A stretch of DNA of 7,659 nt from JBGPJM01 sp041485385. Lineage in GTDB: Bacteria; Planctomycetota; Phycisphaerae; Phycisphaerales; UBA1924. Where the stretch lies: NCBI GenBank assembly GCA_041485385.1, contig JBGPJM010000228.1:1-7659 (forward strand), in the 5' to 3' direction. Position numbers and translations under genes: made by a program. The notes under the pieces were generated by a model. That model was given only the letters and a program-made list of their open reading frames with translations, searched no databases and was not told the origin of the DNA. Positions 5,031 through 7,659 of this stretch are shown here, in pieces (position 1 is the stretch's first letter; every line of letters begins with the position of its first letter).

Positions 5031-6890
5031 ATGCTCGCACGATGTGGTTGGGCACGGGTCGGCAACACGCCCAGGCTCTTGGCAGCACTCCTCGCGGCTG
5101 TTGTCATCGCACCGGGGGCGGCCCTCGCACAGCCCGGTGCGGGCAAGAAAGTCGTCCAGCTTCCCATCCGCACAGACGGGCCCAAGTCGCTTGATCCGGT
5201 GAGAGGCTCGACTGTCTACGACAACGTCGCCTGCTCACAGATCTACGAGACGCTGCTCGAGTACAAGTACCTCGTTCGTCCCGAGATCATCAAGAATCCC
5301 AACCAGGTGCTCCAGCCGCTCCTGCTGGCGGAGATGCCGCGGATATCGCCGGACGGCCTGACGTTCCACTGCCAGCTCAAGCCGGGCGTGCGATTCACCG
5401 ACGACACGTGCTTCCCGGGCGGGAAGGGCCGGCTGGTCAAGTCCGGGGACGTCTTCTACTCCTGGAAACGGATGGCCGACGATGCCAACCTCCCCAAGAG
5501 CTGGTGGCTGTTCGAGAACCAGATCGCCGGGCTTGACAAGTACCGCGATGAACAGATTGCGGCGGTGGCCGCGAAGCGCGGCAGCTTCGACTACGACGCC
5601 CCGGTGAGCGGCCTCAAGGTGATCAATGACAGCGAGTTCGAGATCGTGCTCACCCGGCCGATCCAGCAGTTCATCTACAAGCTGGCCCTCTTCCAGTTGT
5701 CGGTCGTGCCGCGCGAGGCTGTGGAGAAGTACGGGAAGGACTTCGGCAAGACGCCCGTGGGCACGGGGCCGTTCGTGCTGGACCTGTGGGAGCCGGGGAA
5801 GAGCCTCTCGCTGAACCGCAACCCCGACTACCACGAGTGCTTCTACCCGGCCGAGTGCGACGACGACCTGAAGGCCGCGGGGTACGACAAGCCGGCCGGA
5901 ACACGCCTGCCCATCCCCGACCGGCTCGAGTTCACTATGTTCGTGCAGGACGAGCCGATGTGGCTGAGCTTCGACGCCGGGCAGATCGGGTACACCGAGC
6001 TGCCCTCGGAGTACTTCGACAAGGCGTTCAACAAGCGGACCAAGAAGCTCCGGCAGTCGTACGTCGACCGCGGCATCGTGGACCATCGAAAGCTCCTGCT
6101 CGATGTGATCTTCGATGGCTTCAACATGGATGACCCGGTGGTAGGCGGGCACTCCCCGGAGAAGAAGGCTCTCCGGCAGGCGATCTCTCTGGCCCTGGAT
6201 TACGAGGAGATCAACCAGACGTTCTACAACGGGATCGTGCTGGTCTTCGACGGCATCATCCCGCCCGGACTGGACGGCTTCCCCAAGGACGGCAAGGCTC
6301 CGAAGAACTATCGTGGCCCCAACATCGACAAGGCCAAGGCCCTGGTCGCGCAGGCGGGTTACGCTGGTGGCAAGGACAGGAACGGCAAGCAGCTCGTCAT
6401 TGAGTACTACTCCAGCCGCGGCGGCAACAACGCCGAGCAGTCGGAGATGCGGAAGCGCCAGCTCGCGGCGATCGGCGTTCAACTGGACGTCCGGCTGATC
6501 GACTTCTCAGAGCTGATCGAGCGTGTGAACCGCAAGGCGTGCCAGATGTTCTCCTTCGCCTGGGCAAGCGACTACCCGGACGCCGAGGACAACCTCGCCC
6601 TGCTGTACGGCCCCTACGAGGCGCCCGGCTCCAACAGCTTCAACTACAAGCAGTCCGACTACGACCAGATGTATCTGCAGGCGCAGGTCATCCCCCCGGG
6701 TCCGGAGCGAACCGCGCTCTATGAGAAGATGCGCGACCGCGGTATCGAGGACGTCCCGTTCTGCGGATCGATGGCCCGAACCAGGTTCTACCTCGTGAAT
6801 CCGTGGGTCAAGAACCTCAAGCCGACCGAGGATTTCTGGACCTGGTACAAGTACCTCGACGTGGACGATACGAAGCGAGGAACGCGCTGA
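5031..6890 (+). CDS. ABC transporter substrate-binding protein, family 5 (peptide type)
   Basis: A 619-residue extracytoplasmic solute receptor of the DppA/OppA type, which captures peptides or similar solutes and delivers them to a membrane permease. Residues 1-33 are a Sec signal peptide with a hydrophobic core from about 16 to 33 and a probable A-L-A|Q-P cleavage; there is no lipobox. Family landmarks are L-K-P-G-V-R-F-T-D-D (116-125), S-G-D-V-F-Y-S-W-K-R (138-147), G-T-G-P-F-V-L (244-250) followed by L-N-R-N-P-D-Y, and W-A-S-D-Y-P-D-A-E-D-N (511-521). It is somewhat longer than typical DppA. The predicted mature protein has seven cysteines (68, 114, 127, 270, 276, 504, 578), unusual for this family. 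Start ATG 5031 has a perfect SD. The permease gene follows after three bases, so the two are surely cotranscribed. The ligand cannot be read from sequence; nickel, heme or oligosaccharide binding is also known in this family. Confidence 0.93.
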   Translation: MLARCGWARVGNTPRLLAALLAAVVIAPGAALAQPGAGKKVVQLPIRTDGPKSLDPVRGSTVYDNVACSQIYETLLEYKYLVRPEIIKNPNQVLQPLLLAEMPRISPDGLTFHCQLKPGVRFTDDTCFPGGKGRLVKSGDVFYSWKRMADDANLPKSWWLFENQIAGLDKYRDEQIAAVAAKRGSFDYDAPVSGLKVINDSEFEIVLTRPIQQFIYKLALFQLSVVPREAVEKYGKDFGKTPVGTGPFVLDLWEPGKSLSLNRNPDYHECFYPAECDDDLKAAGYDKPAGTRLPIPDRLEFTMFVQDEPMWLSFDAGQIGYTELPSEYFDKAFNKRTKKLRQSYVDRGIVDHRKLLLDVIFDGFNMDDPVVGGHSPEKKALRQAISLALDYEEINQTFYNGIVLVFDGIIPPGLDGFPKDGKAPKNYRGPNIDKAKALVAQAGYAGGKDRNGKQLVIEYYSSRGGNNAEQSEMRKRQLAAIGVQLDVRLIDFSELIERVNRKACQMFSFAWASDYPDAEDNLALLYGPYEAPGSNSFNYKQSDYDQMYLQAQVIPPGPERTALYEKMRDRGIEDVPFCGSMARTRFYLVNPWVKNLKPTEDFWTWYKYLDVDDTKRGTR

Positions 6891-6893
6891 GGC

Positions 6894-7659
6894 ATGTGGG
6901 CGTACGTCCTCCGAAAGCTCCTGTACAACATCCCCGTCTATCTGGGGATCGTGCTGATCGTGATGGCCGCGCTGCGGATCAACGATCCGGTGTGGGCGTT
7001 TCTGGGGAAGACCAAGGGCGCCGCCGAGGCCCAGCAGCGCCACGCCACGATGTCGCACGAGATGGGGCTCGACAGGCCGTTCGTCGTGCAGTACGGCAAG
7101 TTCCTCGGCCAGATGGTCACGTTCGACTTCGGCGACACGTATAGCTGGGACCGCTCCACCGAGAAGGTCGGTGAGATGCTGCGCAAGGCCATCGTCCCGA
7201 CGCTTTCCATCACCATCCCCGAGCTGGCGCTCACGACGATCATCTCGATCTGCATCGCCATCGTCGCGGCGTACTTCCGCGGCGGGCTGGTCGACCGCAC
7301 GCTCATGCTGCTGGCGGTGCTGGGGATGAGCGTGAGCTACCTGGTGTACGTGATCCTGGGGCAGTACTTCGGGGCGGCCCTCCTCAACAAGAGGCTCGGG
7401 CATGAGCTCTTCGCTATCCAGGGGTACAAGCCGGGGATCGAGCACTGGGCGCACTTCTGCCTGCTGCCCGTGATCATCGGAGTGATCGTCGCCGTGGGCT
7501 TCGACACGCGCTACTACCGTGCCGTGATGGTCGAGGAGACCGGGCGCGACTACATCGCCACCGCCAAGGCCAAGGGGGCCACGAAAACCAAGATCATGTT
7601 CGTGCACATGCTCAAGAACGCGATGATCCCGATCATCACGCGCGTCATGATCACGCTCC
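6894..7659 (+). CDS. ABC transporter permease, DppB/OppB type (3' end outside window)
   Basis: The first 255 codons of a membrane permease of the peptide/nickel ABC class, open to the window edge. It starts with the typical M-W-A-Y-V-L-R-K-L-L and a first membrane segment (about 13-28). A periplasmic region with M-G-L-D-R-P-F-V-V-Q-Y and F-D-F-G-D-T-Y-S (about 57-84) follows. Further membrane segments lie at about 102-127, 136-164 and 188-203. The cytoplasmic EAA loop that docks on the ATPase is at about 214-247 (E-E-T-G-R-D-Y-I-A-T-A-K-A-K-G-A). It should form the channel with a DppC-type partner encoded downstream. The ATG lies three bases after the stop of the receptor gene and in the same frame. 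GAGGA at 6877-6881 is 12 nt away, a long spacing for an SD, so translational coupling is likely. Confidence 0.93.
   Translation, partial: MWAYVLRKLLYNIPVYLGIVLIVMAALRINDPVWAFLGKTKGAAEAQQRHATMSHEMGLDRPFVVQYGKFLGQMVTFDFGDTYSWDRSTEKVGEMLRKAIVPTLSITIPELALTTIISICIAIVAAYFRGGLVDRTLMLLAVLGMSVSYLVYVILGQYFGAALLNKRLGHELFAIQGYKPGIEHWAHFCLLPVIIGVIVAVGFDTRYYRAVMVEETGRDYIATAKAKGATKTKIMFVHMLKNAMIPIITRVMITL

Noticed and set aside
5235..7607. Two long minus-strand frames (5235-6482 and 6507-7607) opposite the transporter genes
   Set aside because: Both are antisense to well-supported family 5 receptor and permease genes. Their Val/Leu/Arg/His-rich composition is typical of GC-rich antisense frames.

Overview
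The window is GC-rich bacterial chromosome, densely packed with ordinary housekeeping-type genes on both strands. I see no phage, transposon, CRISPR or RNA gene. The high GC content, a secreted M28 peptidase with an Fn3-like tail, a ThiF-type enzyme with an extra C-terminal domain, and a mix of genes with and without Shine-Dalgarno (SD) sequences would fit a planctomycete (for example a Phycisphaerae-like lineage). That is an impression from memory of similar proteins and is low confidence.

Layout. The window opens inside a calcineurin-like metallophosphoesterase gene (2-514, +). Its 3' end overlaps by 14 nt the 3' end of a convergent GNAT acetyltransferase gene (501-1151, -). A 60-bp divergent gap leads to a ThiF/MoeB/HesA-type E1-like adenylyltransferase (1212-2321, +). 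After a short convergent gap with a three-copy heptamer repeat comes a secreted M28 zinc peptidase with a C-terminal Fn3-like domain (2376-3779, -). A 44-bp divergent gap holds a TANNNT hexamer 6-7 nt ahead of each start codon, which suggests leaderless transcripts. Next is a methylisocitrate lyase-type gene (3824-4768, +).

The 262-bp gap 4769-5030 is the most structured non-coding stretch. It holds a candidate intrinsic terminator, three dispersed ATYCCCGCYTG repeats (one within an inverted repeat), and a G-rich leader that could form either a G-quadruplex or a hairpin just before a strong AGGAGG ribosome binding site. That site serves a peptide-type ABC transporter operon: a family 5 substrate-binding protein (5031-6890, +), then a DppB/OppB-type permease (6894 to the window edge, +).

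How the genes work together. Only the last two genes clearly form a functional unit, an uptake system for peptides or similar solutes, whose second permease and ATPases would be expected beyond the window. The M28 peptidase could supply peptides or amino acids outside the cytoplasm, but it lies on the opposite strand with its own promoter region, so that link is speculative. I did not find a convincing undescribed system. The best leads are the structured leader of the transporter operon and the leaderless divergent promoter pair.
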